Assembly: GCF_009823805.1 (NCBI RefSeq)
Contig: NZ_WUEK01000011.1
Coordinates: 62,001-126,000, forward strand
From: Nocardioides flavescens
Lineage (GTDB): Bacteria; Actinomycetota; Actinomycetes; Propionibacteriales; Nocardioidaceae
Direction of reading: 5' to 3'
DNA: 64,000 nucleotides
Shown piece after piece: positions 15,853 to 24,289 of the stretch. Below the pieces are notes generated by a model. That model did not search any database, was not told the DNA's origin, and saw only the letters and a list, made by a program, of their open reading frames with translations. Within the stretch, counting starts at the first letter, position 1. Every line of letters begins with the position of its first letter. A program made the position numbers and the translations under genes.

Positions 15853-15913
15853 CTACCGTGAGACTCAGTCCCAGATCCAAGTCCGACCCGCCCGCACCTG
15901 AGAGGCTGGAGCC

Positions 15914-16636
15914 GTGCCCCCCACCGACGTCGCCGAGCGGCTGCGCGCCGCGGCGTTCGAGCTCTTCGCCGAGCAGGGGTACGACGCCACGACGGTCGAC
16001 CACATCGCCGAGCGCGCCGGGGTCGGGCGCTCGACGTTCTTCCGCGTCTTCCGCGCCAAGGAGGACGTGATCTTCCCCGACCACGAGCAGGTGCTCGCCC
16101 GGATCGAGGAGCGGTTCGCCGCCGCCTCGACCGAGCACAGCCTGCTCGCGGTGACCGACGCGTCGCGGCTCGTGCTGCGCTCCTTCCTCGCCGACGCCGA
16201 CCGCGCCCGCGAGCGCTACGCGCTGACCCGCGCCGTGCCGAGCCTGCGCCAGCGCGAGATCGCGAGCATGCAGCAGTACCAGCGCGCCTTCCGCGAGTTC
16301 ATCCGCTCCTGGATGGACGAGACCGAGGGCTCCGCCGCCCTCACCGACCTGCGCGCCGAGCTGATGGCCGCCGCCGTCGTCACCGCCCACAACCACGTGC
16401 TGCGCCACTGGCTGCGCGATCCGGGGGCGAGCCTCGACGACGTCGAGGCGGCGTTCGAGGAGGCGATGGGTGAGGTGCGCGCCCGCTTCGCGGCACCCCG
16501 GGCCGCCGCCGCGCCGGTGACCGTCGTGGTCGCGGGCGCGTCCGACCCCGACACCGTCGCCGAGCAGGTGCGCCGCGCACTGCGTGAGGGTGGTCCGGAC
16601 CAGTCGCGCCGTTCCGGGCTGTCAGCGTCGCCCTGA
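15914..16636 (+). CDS. TetR-family regulator of the acyl-CoA pair
   Basis: Regulator of 240 residues. The N-terminal helix-turn-helix (about 8-55) reads AAFELFAEQGYDATTVDHIA then ERAGVGRSTFFRVFRAKED. The ligand domain runs to about residue 195. The tail (about 195-240; PVTVVVAGASDPDTVAEQVR) is an unusual extension beyond a normal TetR. The GTG start at 15914 is right at the conserved N-terminus. FadR-like TetR proteins typically release DNA on binding acyl-CoA, so repression of the divergent dehydrogenase operon is the natural inference. Confidence 0.9.
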   Translation: MPPTDVAERLRAAAFELFAEQGYDATTVDHIAERAGVGRSTFFRVFRAKEDVIFPDHEQVLARIEERFAAASTEHSLLAVTDASRLVLRSFLADADRARERYALTRAVPSLRQREIASMQQYQRAFREFIRSWMDETEGSAALTDLRAELMAAAVVTAHNHVLRHWLRDPGASLDDVEAAFEEAMGEVRARFAAPRAAAAPVTVVVAGASDPDTVAEQVRRALREGGPDQSRRSGLSASP

Positions 16637-16690
16637 CGCACCGGTGTCGTTGAGGAGCCGTCTCCCTCCCCCTCTCCCCCGGAGCACCTC

Positions 16691-17812
16691 ATGCGACGCA
16701 CGCTCTCCGCCCTGGTCACCCCACTGGTCGGCACCGGTCTCGCCCTCGGCCTGGCCACCCTCGCCCCCGCCGCGGCACACGCCGACGCGGCCGCGAGCGG
16801 CGGTGAGACCTTCTCGACCGGTGCCGCCGGCTGGACCGGCTCGACCGCCACCAGCGGGGTGTGCCTGCCCGCCGTGCTGTGCCCGACCGTCTCCGCGACG
16901 TACGCCGCCGGCGGGGGCGCGGGCGGCGCGACCGACGGCTACCTGCGCACGGGGTTCGCGGCCGTCGCCAACACCCTGCTCGCCACCACGACGGCGACCT
17001 GGACCAGCCCGGCGTTCGCCTACACCGGCGTCGCCGGCGCCCAGCCGGCCGACCTCACCGTCGACCTCTCGCGCCGCGCCGAGCTGGGAGCGCTGCTGCC
17101 CGTCGACGTCGCCAACACCTCGAGCTTCCGCGTGGACCTGGTCGACCAGGCGACCGGCACCGCCGTCACCGCGGTCGACGCCCAGCCGCTGCCGCGCGAC
17201 ACCGGCTGGACGACCGTGCCGACCGCCCACGTCGACCCGTCGCTGCTGACGATCGGGCGCGACTACGCCGTGCGGATCACCACGACCTACACCTCCGCCG
17301 CCACGGTGACCGCCGCCGGCGAGGTCGGCTACGACGACGTGAAGGTCGCCGCGATCCCGGTCCCGCCGGTCGACCCGCCGCTGCAGGCCCAGCCGCCGGT
17401 CGTCATCTACCCCGGCCCCACGCCCACCGCCGCCGCACCGGCCACCCCCGGCACGCCCGCCCAGGTCGGCCTGCGCAGCACCCGCGAGCTGCGCCAGTTC
17501 GTGCGCAACGGCGGGCTGCCCGGCCGCGCGAAGCTCGTCGGCGACCGCATCACGTTCAAGGTGGGCTGCCCGCCCCAGTCGCTGCGCACCTGCCGCTGGA
17601 CCGTGCAGGGGCTCGTCACCGGCGACCGCACGACGACCTCCACCTCGCGACGCACCCTGCGCGTCGCGCCCGGCAGGGCCGGGACGGTCCGCCTGACCGT
17701 GCGGCCGGCGTACCGCTCGGACTACGCGCGCGGCCAGCGCATCTCCGTGCGCGCCACCGTCCGTGCCGGGGTCTACAAGGTCACCGTCGTCAAGCGGATC
17801 CGGCTGCGCTGA
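16691..17812 (+). CDS. Secreted protein of unknown function
   Basis: Protein of 373 residues with a clear Sec signal peptide: basic MRRT start, a hydrophobic stretch of about 20 residues and an AHA-DA cleavage site near residue 32. The mature N-terminal half (ETFSTGAAGWTGSTATSG onward) looks like a beta-sandwich of the kind that binds carbohydrate or protein. A Pro-rich linker (about 225-260) leads to a C-terminal basic domain (about 262-373) with two Cys residues close together (GCPPQSLRTC). No catalytic motif is recognised. It is a single-gene unit bounded by the TetR gene and a palindromic repeat. Confidence 0.75.
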   Translation: MRRTLSALVTPLVGTGLALGLATLAPAAAHADAAASGGETFSTGAAGWTGSTATSGVCLPAVLCPTVSATYAAGGGAGGATDGYLRTGFAAVANTLLATTTATWTSPAFAYTGVAGAQPADLTVDLSRRAELGALLPVDVANTSSFRVDLVDQATGTAVTAVDAQPLPRDTGWTTVPTAHVDPSLLTIGRDYAVRITTTYTSAATVTAAGEVGYDDVKVAAIPVPPVDPPLQAQPPVVIYPGPTPTAAAPATPGTPAQVGLRSTRELRQFVRNGGLPGRAKLVGDRITFKVGCPPQSLRTCRWTVQGLVTGDRTTTSTSRRTLRVAPGRAGTVRLTVRPAYRSDYARGQRISVRATVRAGVYKVTVVKRIRLR

Positions 17813-17848
17813 GGTCAGTTGCCTGGGTGGCCGCGCCAGGTACCGTCC

Positions 17849-17934
17849 GGTACTCACCGACGTTCCGGGGGCCTGAGAGGGCTCTCACCCGCACCGAACG
17901 TCGGTGAGTACCGACCGAACGTCGGTGACTACCG
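17849..17934. repeat. Palindromic repeat, GGTACTCACC type, copy 1
   Basis: Arms GGTACTCACCGACGTTC (17849-17865) and its exact complement further on enclose a GC-rich loop. A further copy of the right arm follows (CGAACGTCGGTGACTACC). The same layout occurs at 57356-57440. It sits between convergent genes (secreted protein and STAS protein), where a terminator would be expected. Confidence 0.85.
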
Positions 17935-17955
17935 CCAGGACAGCAGCAGGAGGCG

Positions 17956-18315
17956 TCAGGCAGGACCTGGCGCGGCGAGGGCCTCGTCGAGGGTGCCGAA
18001 GACCGAGAGCACCTGGTCGAGCTTGGTGATCCGGATGACGCGGTAGGCCGCACCGCGCTGGCAGACCAGGCGCAGCTCGGCGCCGCGGAGCTTGGCCTGG
18101 CGACGGGCGGCGACGAGGGCGCCGAGGCCGGTGGAGTCCATGAAGGCGACCTTGAGCAGGTCGATCACCAGCACCGGGCTGGTCAGTGCGGCGGAGTCGT
18201 TGAGCGCCTCGCGCAACCGCGAGGAGGTGTAGATGTCGAGGTGACCACTGACCTGCACGTGGTCGCGCTCGGGGGTCGAGTCGACGCTGATGTCGAACTC
18301 CTCGATGTCAGACAC
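17956..18315 (-). CDS. STAS-domain anti-sigma-factor antagonist
   Basis: Protein of 119 residues consisting of one STAS domain. The phosphorylatable Ser61 lies in the hallmark FMDSTGLGAL. The strands VQVSGHLDIYT and VLVIDL precede it. Such proteins, unphosphorylated, bind an anti-sigma kinase and free a sigma factor. No kinase or sigma gene is adjacent, so the partner is elsewhere. The last residues (LAAPGPA) are unstructured. Confidence 0.92.
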   Translation of the reverse strand: MSDIEEFDISVDSTPERDHVQVSGHLDIYTSSRLREALNDSAALTSPVLVIDLLKVAFMDSTGLGALVAARRQAKLRGAELRLVCQRGAAYRVIRITKLDQVLSVFGTLDEALAAPGPA

Positions 18316-18389
18316 CGCTCCTCCTCCCGATGGCTCCGAGACCGGCCGCGCTCATCATGCCACCGGCCCCCCGCTCGCGCAGGACACCG

Positions 18390-19748
18390 TCACGTCACGT
18401 CGGCCACGCGACGCGCGGCCGCCCGCGCCCGCGGGGTCACCCCCGCCGAGGCCGCGGCGCGACGGTAGGCGTCGCGAGCCTCCGCGACCATCCCGGCCTC
18501 GTCGGCCAGCGCACCGATCTCGAACCACAGCTGGGCGGCGCGACGGTCGGAGCCGATGGCGGTGAGCACCGCGATGGCCCGGTGGTACGCCGCGTGGGCG
18601 GCTCCGGCGTCGCCGCTCGCCCACTCGACCTGGCCGAGCAGGGCCAGCACCTGCGCCCGCAGCGGGGTGAGCTCGTCACCGAGCTCGTCGAGCACGCGCT
18701 GCGACCGGCCCCGGGCGTCGTCGAGGTCCCCCGCAAGGTGGGCGGCGCGGGCGACGACGTAAGCGTGGTGGGAGCGGTCGGTGGGGCTGGCCTCGCTCCA
18801 GTCGAGCTCGCGCTCGGCGACGGCGAGCTGGGCTCGCGCCTCCTCGACCCGGGGCGGGTCGGAGTCGAGCATGATGTGGCTCAGCTGCAGCCGCAGCCGC
18901 CCGAGGTCGCGCACGCGCTCGGTGCCCTCGAGCAGCCCGAGCGCTCGGCGGGCGAGCTCGAGAGCCGGACCGATCTCGCCGGCGTTGGAGTGGATGACGC
19001 TGGCGTTCCAGTACGCCGAGGCGCGGGCGACCGGCGAGCTGAGCCGCTCGGCGTCGACGATCGCGACGTCGCAGACCCGGGCGGCCTCCGCGACCTCCCC
19101 GCTCTCGAAGAGCGCCGCGGCCAGGGTGACCGAGAGCCGCACCGCCTCCTCGGAGGCGGCGAGGTCGGGCGGCAGGGCGTCGAGCGCCGCCCGGGCCACG
19201 GCCACGGAGCGGTCGAGCTCGCCGGCCTCGCGCAGGATCCGGCTCATCGCGGTCGCTGCGCGCAGGGCGTCGGGACCCTTCGGCGCCCGCGCGAGGAAGG
19301 CCTCGTAGGCCGCGACCGCCGCCGGGTCGCCCAGCGCATCGAGCGCGGCGGCCTCGACCCAGCGGGCCCGGGTCTCGGTCTCGGGCAGCGCGTCGCGACC
19401 GGGGTCGATGAGCGCCACGCGGGCCAGGTCGAGGGCCTGCGCCGCGTCGCCACCCTTGAGCGCCAGCTCGGCGTGGTCGAGGTGGAGGGCGAGTCGGCGC
19501 ACGTCGTCCGCGCTGCGCCCGAGCACGAGGTAGTCCAGGGAGACCCCGAGCCGCTCGGCGAAGCCCTCGAGGAGCGCGACCCCCGCGCGACGCTCACCGC
19601 GCTCGATGCGCGAGACGTAGGCGACCGAGGCCTGCTCGCCCCCGAGCTCCGGCTGCGTCAGTCCGGCCGCGGTGCGAGCCGCCTTGATCCGAGCACCCAG
19701 GGTCGCGGAGTCCACCTGGTTGAGCGCGCGGGCCAGCTCAGGGGTCAC
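18390..19748 (-). CDS. XRE-family regulator with TPR repeats
   Basis: Protein of 452 residues. The N-terminal helix-turn-helix (about 15-75; LGARIKAARTAAGLTQPELG and YVSRIERGERR) is followed by about nine helical-hairpin TPR-like repeats (about 90-445), for example YEAFLARAPKGPDALRAATA and AAYHRAIAVLTAIGSDRRAA. In other bacteria such proteins sense peptides or protein partners through the TPR part. It stands alone, and its stop is about 75 bp from the STAS gene start on the same strand, so the STAS gene might be co-transcribed. The target is unknown. Confidence 0.88.
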   Translation of the reverse strand: MTPELARALNQVDSATLGARIKAARTAAGLTQPELGGEQASVAYVSRIERGERRAGVALLEGFAERLGVSLDYLVLGRSADDVRRLALHLDHAELALKGGDAAQALDLARVALIDPGRDALPETETRARWVEAAALDALGDPAAVAAYEAFLARAPKGPDALRAATAMSRILREAGELDRSVAVARAALDALPPDLAASEEAVRLSVTLAAALFESGEVAEAARVCDVAIVDAERLSSPVARASAYWNASVIHSNAGEIGPALELARRALGLLEGTERVRDLGRLRLQLSHIMLDSDPPRVEEARAQLAVAERELDWSEASPTDRSHHAYVVARAAHLAGDLDDARGRSQRVLDELGDELTPLRAQVLALLGQVEWASGDAGAAHAAYHRAIAVLTAIGSDRRAAQLWFEIGALADEAGMVAEARDAYRRAAASAGVTPRARAAARRVADVT

Positions 19749-19931
19749 ACCGGCATCCTGCCGCCTGGCCGGGCGCCGCGGGAGCGGTCCCCCGAGAATT
19801 CACAGCCTCGTCACAGTGGACGTTCGACGGGACTTGACTTGGTGTCAGGCTCACGAAACGATCGGAGGGCCCGGCGTCGGCAAGCCCCCCCAAAGCGGGT
19901 CGGCGCCGGGCGCTCTCGTCGTCCGCCGCAG

Positions 19932-20975
19932 TCAGCCGCGGACCGGGTCCTCGCCCACGCGCACGAGCAGCTTGCCGAAGTTCGCGCCGCGCAGCATCCC
20001 GCGGAACGCCGCCACCGCCGCGTCCAGCCCGTCGACGACGTCCTCGACGTAGCGCACGTCCCCGTCGCGCACCCACGCACCCATGTCGCGACGGAAGTCC
20101 GCGGTGTGCGACTCGACGAACTCGCTCTGGATGAAGCCGCGTACCGTCAGGCTCCGGCTCAGGATGCTGCCCATGAACGCCGGAAGCCGGTCCGGCCCCT
20201 CGGGCGCCGCCGTCGCGTTGTAGTCGGCGACGAGTCCGCAGACCGGCACACGAGCGTAGGTGTTCAACCGCCGCCACACCGCCGCGGCGACCGGCCCGCC
20301 GACGTTCTCGAAGTAGACGTCGACGCCGTCCGGCGTCGCCGCCTCGAGCTGCTCGCGGAACGCCGGGTCGCGGTGGTCGAGCGCCACGTCGAAGCCGTAG
20401 GTCTCGCTCAGCGCCCGCACCTTCTCGGGCCCACCGGCGATCCCGACGGTGCGCAGGCCCTTGAGCCGCGCGATCTGCCCGACGGCCGAGCCGACCGGCC
20501 CGGCGGCCGCGGCGACGACGAGCGTCTCGCCGGGCTGCGGGCGGCCGATCTCCAGCAGGCCGGCGTACGCCGTGAAGCCGGGCATGCCGAGCACGCCGAG
20601 CGCGGTCGAGATCGGCGCGAGGTCGGGGTCGATGCGCTGCGTCTGCCGGGCGGGCACGACCGCGTGGGTCTGCCAGCCGGTGTAGGCGAGGACGACGTCA
20701 CCGACCGCGCGGCGCTCCGAGCGCGACCCGACGACCTCGCACACAGTGCCGCCGACCATGACGTCGCCGATCTCGACCGGGTCGGCGTAGGACTTCGCCG
20801 CGCTCATCCGACCCCGCATGTAGGGGTCGAGGGAGAGGTAGACCGTGCGGAGCAGGACCTCACCCTCGGCGAGCTCGGGCACCTCCTGCGTCGTGGTCTC
20901 GAAGTCGGAGTCCTTCGGCTCGCCCTGCGGTCGGGCGGCGAGGCGGATCTGGGTGCTCTGCGGTCGCTGGCTCAT
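19932..20975 (-). CDS. CurA/PTGR-type NADP-dependent oxidoreductase
   Basis: Zinc-free medium-chain dehydrogenase/reductase of 347 residues. It contains the conserved LSLDPYMRGRM near 47-57, the cofactor loop AAAGPVGSAVGQIA near 155-170 and the characteristic YFENVGG around 232. Members reduce the double bond of alpha,beta-unsaturated aldehydes and ketones (curcumin, prostaglandin or alkenal reductases) using NADPH. I chose the ATG at 20975 because the family begins near RLAARPQGEP. It is divergent from the transhydrogenase operon that makes NADPH; a functional link is only suggestive. Confidence 0.92.
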   Translation of the reverse strand: MSQRPQSTQIRLAARPQGEPKDSDFETTTQEVPELAEGEVLLRTVYLSLDPYMRGRMSAAKSYADPVEIGDVMVGGTVCEVVGSRSERRAVGDVVLAYTGWQTHAVVPARQTQRIDPDLAPISTALGVLGMPGFTAYAGLLEIGRPQPGETLVVAAAAGPVGSAVGQIARLKGLRTVGIAGGPEKVRALSETYGFDVALDHRDPAFREQLEAATPDGVDVYFENVGGPVAAAVWRRLNTYARVPVCGLVADYNATAAPEGPDRLPAFMGSILSRSLTVRGFIQSEFVESHTADFRRDMGAWVRDGDVRYVEDVVDGLDAAVAAFRGMLRGANFGKLLVRVGEDPVRG

Positions 20976-21123
20976 CCCGTCAAGTCTCGCAGGGAGCTCC
21001 GGCGCCGCCTGGTCAGACCGCGGAGGCGACTGTGGCATCGGCCACAGCCGATGTCGGTGTCATGGCCTATGTTGCATCGCGATGCGCCTGGCGAACACTC
21101 GCCCGCAGATCGCAGGAGGCCCC

Positions 21124-22677
21124 GTGCTCATCGGCATCCCCCAGGAGTCCCGCCCGGGCGAGTCGCTCGTCGCGGCGACCGCGAAGACGGCCGCCCAGCT
21201 CCGCGCGCTCGGCTACGACGTCGTCGTCGAGACCGGCGCCGGGGCGGCGGCCGACGTCTCCGACGCGGCGTACGCCGGCGCGAGCGACGACGGCGGTGTC
21301 CGCGTCGGGTCGGCCGAGGAGGTGTGGGGCGCCGACGTCGTCGTGAAGGTCGCCGCGCCCACCAGCGAGGAGGTCGCCCGGCTGCGCCGCGGCGCCACGG
21401 TGGTGTCGATGATGGCGCCGGCCCGCTCGCCCGAGCTGCTCGCCCAGCTCGAGGCGGCCGGCGTGACCGCACTGGCGATGGACGCCGTGCCGCGCATCTC
21501 GCGCGCCCAGGCCCTCGACGTGCTGTCGTCGATGGCCAACGTCGCGGGCTACCGCGCGGTGGTCGAGGCGGCCCACGAGTTCGGCCGGATGTTCACCGGT
21601 CAGGTCACCGCCGCCGGCAAGATCGCGCCGGCGCGGGTCTTCGTGGTCGGGGCCGGGGTCGCCGGTCTGGCCGCGATCGGCGCGGCGAGCTCGATGGGCG
21701 CGGTCGTGCGGGCCTTCGACGTGCGGCCCGAGGTCGCCGAGCAGGTCGAGTCGATGGGCGCGCAGTTCGTCCGGGTCGCTTTCACCCAGGAGGTGTCGAC
21801 CGACGGCTACGCCAAGGAGATGACGGCCGAGCAGGAGGCCGCGACCGCCGCGACCTACGACGAGGAGGCGCGTGCCGCCGACATCGTCATCACCACAGCG
21901 CTCATCCCGGGTCGCCCGGCGCCGAAGCTGATCACCGCCGAGACCATCGCCGCGATGCGCCCCGGCAGCGTCATCGTCGACATGGCCGCCGCCAACGGCG
22001 GCAACGCCGCGCTCACCGTCGCCGACGAGCGCGTCGTCACGGACAACGGTGTGACGATCCTCGGCTGGACCGACCTGGCCGGTCGGCTGGCCGCCCAGAC
22101 CAGCCAGCTCTACGGCACCAACGTCGTCAACCTGTTCAAGCTGCTCACCCCCGCCTCCGACGGCGTGCTCGCGCTCGACCTCGACGACGTCGTGCAGCGC
22201 CAGATGACCGTCGTACGCGCGGTCGACGGGGTCGGTGAGACCCTCTGGCCGCCTCCGCCCGTGCAGGTGTCGGCGGCCCCCGCCGCCGCCGCGGCCACGC
22301 CGAAGGAGGCGCCCGCACCGAAGCCCCCGATGGCCGCCTCCACCAAGCTCGGGCTGACCGCGCTGGGCGTGCTGGTGCTCTTCCTGGTCAACGCCACCGC
22401 CCCCGAACCCATCCCCCAGCACTTCACCGTGCTCGTGCTGTCGGTGGTCATCGGCTTCTACGTCATCGGCCACGTCGCGCACGCGCTGCACACCCCGCTC
22501 ATGTCGGTGACCAACGCGGTCAGCGGGATCATCGTCGTCGGTGCCCTGCTGCAGATCGGGGTCGACGACACCTTCATCCGGGTGCTCGCCTTCGCGGCGG
22601 TGCTGCTCGCGTCCATCAACGTCTTCGGCGGTTTCGCCGTCACCCGGCGGATGCTCGCCATGTTCCAGAGGAGCTGA
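21124..22677 (+). CDS. pntA: NAD(P) transhydrogenase subunit alpha
   Basis: Membrane enzyme subunit of 517 residues. The NAD(H)-binding domain I (about 1-375) contains IPQESRPGE, the alanine-dehydrogenase-like VVGAGVAGLAAIG near 175-187 and DMAAANGGN. A Pro/Ala-rich linker (about 380-400) leads to three or four transmembrane helices (about 405-510). This is the fused Escherichia coli-type PntA; many actinobacteria split it into PntAa and PntAb. With PntB it couples proton import to reduction of NADP by NADH. The GTG at 21124 has AGGAGG four bases upstream, which decides the start. It overlaps nothing and precedes pntB by 5 bp. Confidence 0.96.
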   Translation: MLIGIPQESRPGESLVAATAKTAAQLRALGYDVVVETGAGAAADVSDAAYAGASDDGGVRVGSAEEVWGADVVVKVAAPTSEEVARLRRGATVVSMMAPARSPELLAQLEAAGVTALAMDAVPRISRAQALDVLSSMANVAGYRAVVEAAHEFGRMFTGQVTAAGKIAPARVFVVGAGVAGLAAIGAASSMGAVVRAFDVRPEVAEQVESMGAQFVRVAFTQEVSTDGYAKEMTAEQEAATAATYDEEARAADIVITTALIPGRPAPKLITAETIAAMRPGSVIVDMAAANGGNAALTVADERVVTDNGVTILGWTDLAGRLAAQTSQLYGTNVVNLFKLLTPASDGVLALDLDDVVQRQMTVVRAVDGVGETLWPPPPVQVSAAPAAAAATPKEAPAPKPPMAASTKLGLTALGVLVLFLVNATAPEPIPQHFTVLVLSVVIGFYVIGHVAHALHTPLMSVTNAVSGIIVVGALLQIGVDDTFIRVLAFAAVLLASINVFGGFAVTRRMLAMFQRS

Positions 22678-22682
22678 GCGCG

Positions 22683-24083
22683 ATGTCCGTGCAGTCCGTC
22701 GCCGTCGCCGCCTACCTCGTCGCGGCCCTGCTCTTCATCCTCTCGCTGGCCGGGCTCTCCCGCCACGAGTCCGCCCGCCTGGGCCTCACCTACGGCATCG
22801 CCGGCATGGCGATCGCCCTGCTGGCGACGTTCGGGGTGCTCCTCGACGAGTCCGACGCCACCGCCGTCGTCCTCGTGCTGGTCGCGGTGGTCATCGGCGC
22901 CGCGATCGGCCTGTGGCGGGCCCGCGTCGTCGAGATGACCGGGATGCCCGAGCTCATCGCGCTCCTGCACTCCTTCGTTGGTCTCGCCGCCGTGCTCGTG
23001 GGCTGGAACGGCCACCGCGAGATCGGTCTCGGCTTCTACGACGCCGACTCCACCCTGGGCCGCATCCACTCCGCCGAGGTGTTCATCGGCGTCTTCATCG
23101 GCGCGGTCACCTTCACCGGCTCGGTCGTCGCGTGGGGCAAGCTCTCGGGCCGGGTCAGCTCCGCACCGCTCGTGCTGCCCGCCAAGAACGCCATCAACCT
23201 CGGTGCGCTCGCGGCGTTCGTCGTGCTCACCGTCGTCTACGTCGTCTCACCGAGCCTGCCGCTGCTGATCGCGGTCACCCTGGTCGCCTTCGGCCTCGGC
23301 TGGCACCTCGTCGCCTCGATCGGAGGCGGCGACATGCCGGTCGTGGTCTCGATGCTCAACAGCTACTCCGGCTGGGCCGCCGCCGCGTCGGGCTTCCTGC
23401 TCGACAACGACCTGCTGATCGTCACCGGCGCGCTCGTCGGCTCCTCGGGTGCCTACCTGTCCTACATCATGTGCCGCGCGATGAACCGCTCGTTCATCTC
23501 GGTCATCGCCGGCGGCTTCGGCATCGAGGCCGCCGCCGGTGGCGACGTCGACTACGGCGAGCACACCGAGACCACCGCCGCCCAGGTCGCCGAGCTGCTG
23601 ACCAACGCCTCGTCGGTCGTCATCACCCCGGGCTACGGCATGGCCGTGGCGCAGGCGCAGTACCCCGTCGCCGACCTCACCGCCCGGCTGCGCGCCCGCG
23701 GCGTCGACGTCCGCTTCGGCATCCACCCGGTCGCCGGGCGCCTGCCCGGGCACATGAACGTCCTGCTCGCCGAGGCCAAGGTGCCCTACGACATCGTCCT
23801 CGAGATGGACGAGATCAACGACGACCTCGCGAGCACCGACGTCGTCCTCGTCATCGGCGCCAACGACACCGTCAACCCCGCCGCCTCCGAGGACCCCGCG
23901 TCGCCCATCGCGGGCATGCCGGTGCTCGAGGTCTGGCACGCCCGTCAGGTGGTCGTCTTCAAGCGCTCGATGGCCGCGGGCTACGCCGGCGTCCAGAACC
24001 CGCTCTTCTTCCGTGACAACACCGCGATGCTCTTCGGCGACGCCAAGGAGCGGGTGGAGGACATCCTGCGCGCCGTGGGCTGA
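22683..24083 (+). CDS. pntB: NAD(P) transhydrogenase subunit beta
   Basis: Protein of 466 residues, the normal PntB length. Eight or nine transmembrane helices (about 5-260) include the proton-channel region with MPVVVSMLNSYSGWAAAASG. The NADP(H)-binding domain III (about 285-466) has ITPGYGMAVAQAQ and IGANDTVNPAA. It forms the heterotetramer with PntA in the cytoplasmic membrane and supplies NADPH for biosynthesis and redox defence. It lies 5 bp after pntA in one operon, and palindromic repeats follow its stop. Confidence 0.96.
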   Translation: MSVQSVAVAAYLVAALLFILSLAGLSRHESARLGLTYGIAGMAIALLATFGVLLDESDATAVVLVLVAVVIGAAIGLWRARVVEMTGMPELIALLHSFVGLAAVLVGWNGHREIGLGFYDADSTLGRIHSAEVFIGVFIGAVTFTGSVVAWGKLSGRVSSAPLVLPAKNAINLGALAAFVVLTVVYVVSPSLPLLIAVTLVAFGLGWHLVASIGGGDMPVVVSMLNSYSGWAAAASGFLLDNDLLIVTGALVGSSGAYLSYIMCRAMNRSFISVIAGGFGIEAAAGGDVDYGEHTETTAAQVAELLTNASSVVITPGYGMAVAQAQYPVADLTARLRARGVDVRFGIHPVAGRLPGHMNVLLAEAKVPYDIVLEMDEINDDLASTDVVLVIGANDTVNPAASEDPASPIAGMPVLEVWHARQVVVFKRSMAAGYAGVQNPLFFRDNTAMLFGDAKERVEDILRAVG

Positions 24084-24095
24084 GCGCCCCACCGC

Positions 24096-24214
24096 TGGTC
24101 GAGCAGGGAGGGCCGCCAGGCCCGAACGTCGTCGAGACCACCGCAGCCCGAGCGGGGCAGCGACCGCCGTGTCTCGGGTCTCGACGACGCTCGCTGGCGC
24201 TCGCTGCTCGACCA
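24096..24214. repeat. Pair of TGGTCGAG-type palindromic repeats
   Basis: A direct copy (about 24096-24141, with inner palindrome GGGCC-GCCA-GGCCC) and an inverted copy (about 24177-24214) of the element also seen at 822-867. They follow pntB and probably end its transcript; a promoter for the next gene must lie in the remaining 75 bp. Confidence 0.85.
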
Positions 24215-24289
24215 CCGGTCTGCGCACCGGTCTGGTCGTGAGGCGGGGGTCACGCCATCCGGGCGGCGCGACCGCTCCGAACACTCCAC

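Noticed and set aside
18330..22238. A 1,302-codon open frame running antisense to the XRE-TPR and CurA-type genes
   Set aside because: It is read through the complement of well-supported genes; its protein is low-complexity, rich in Arg/Gly/Val and has no fold motif. Long antisense frames are expected at this GC content.
21067..22491. A 474-codon frame opposite pntA
   Set aside because: pntA has full family motifs on the plus strand; the antisense product is Gly/Arg/His-rich noise.
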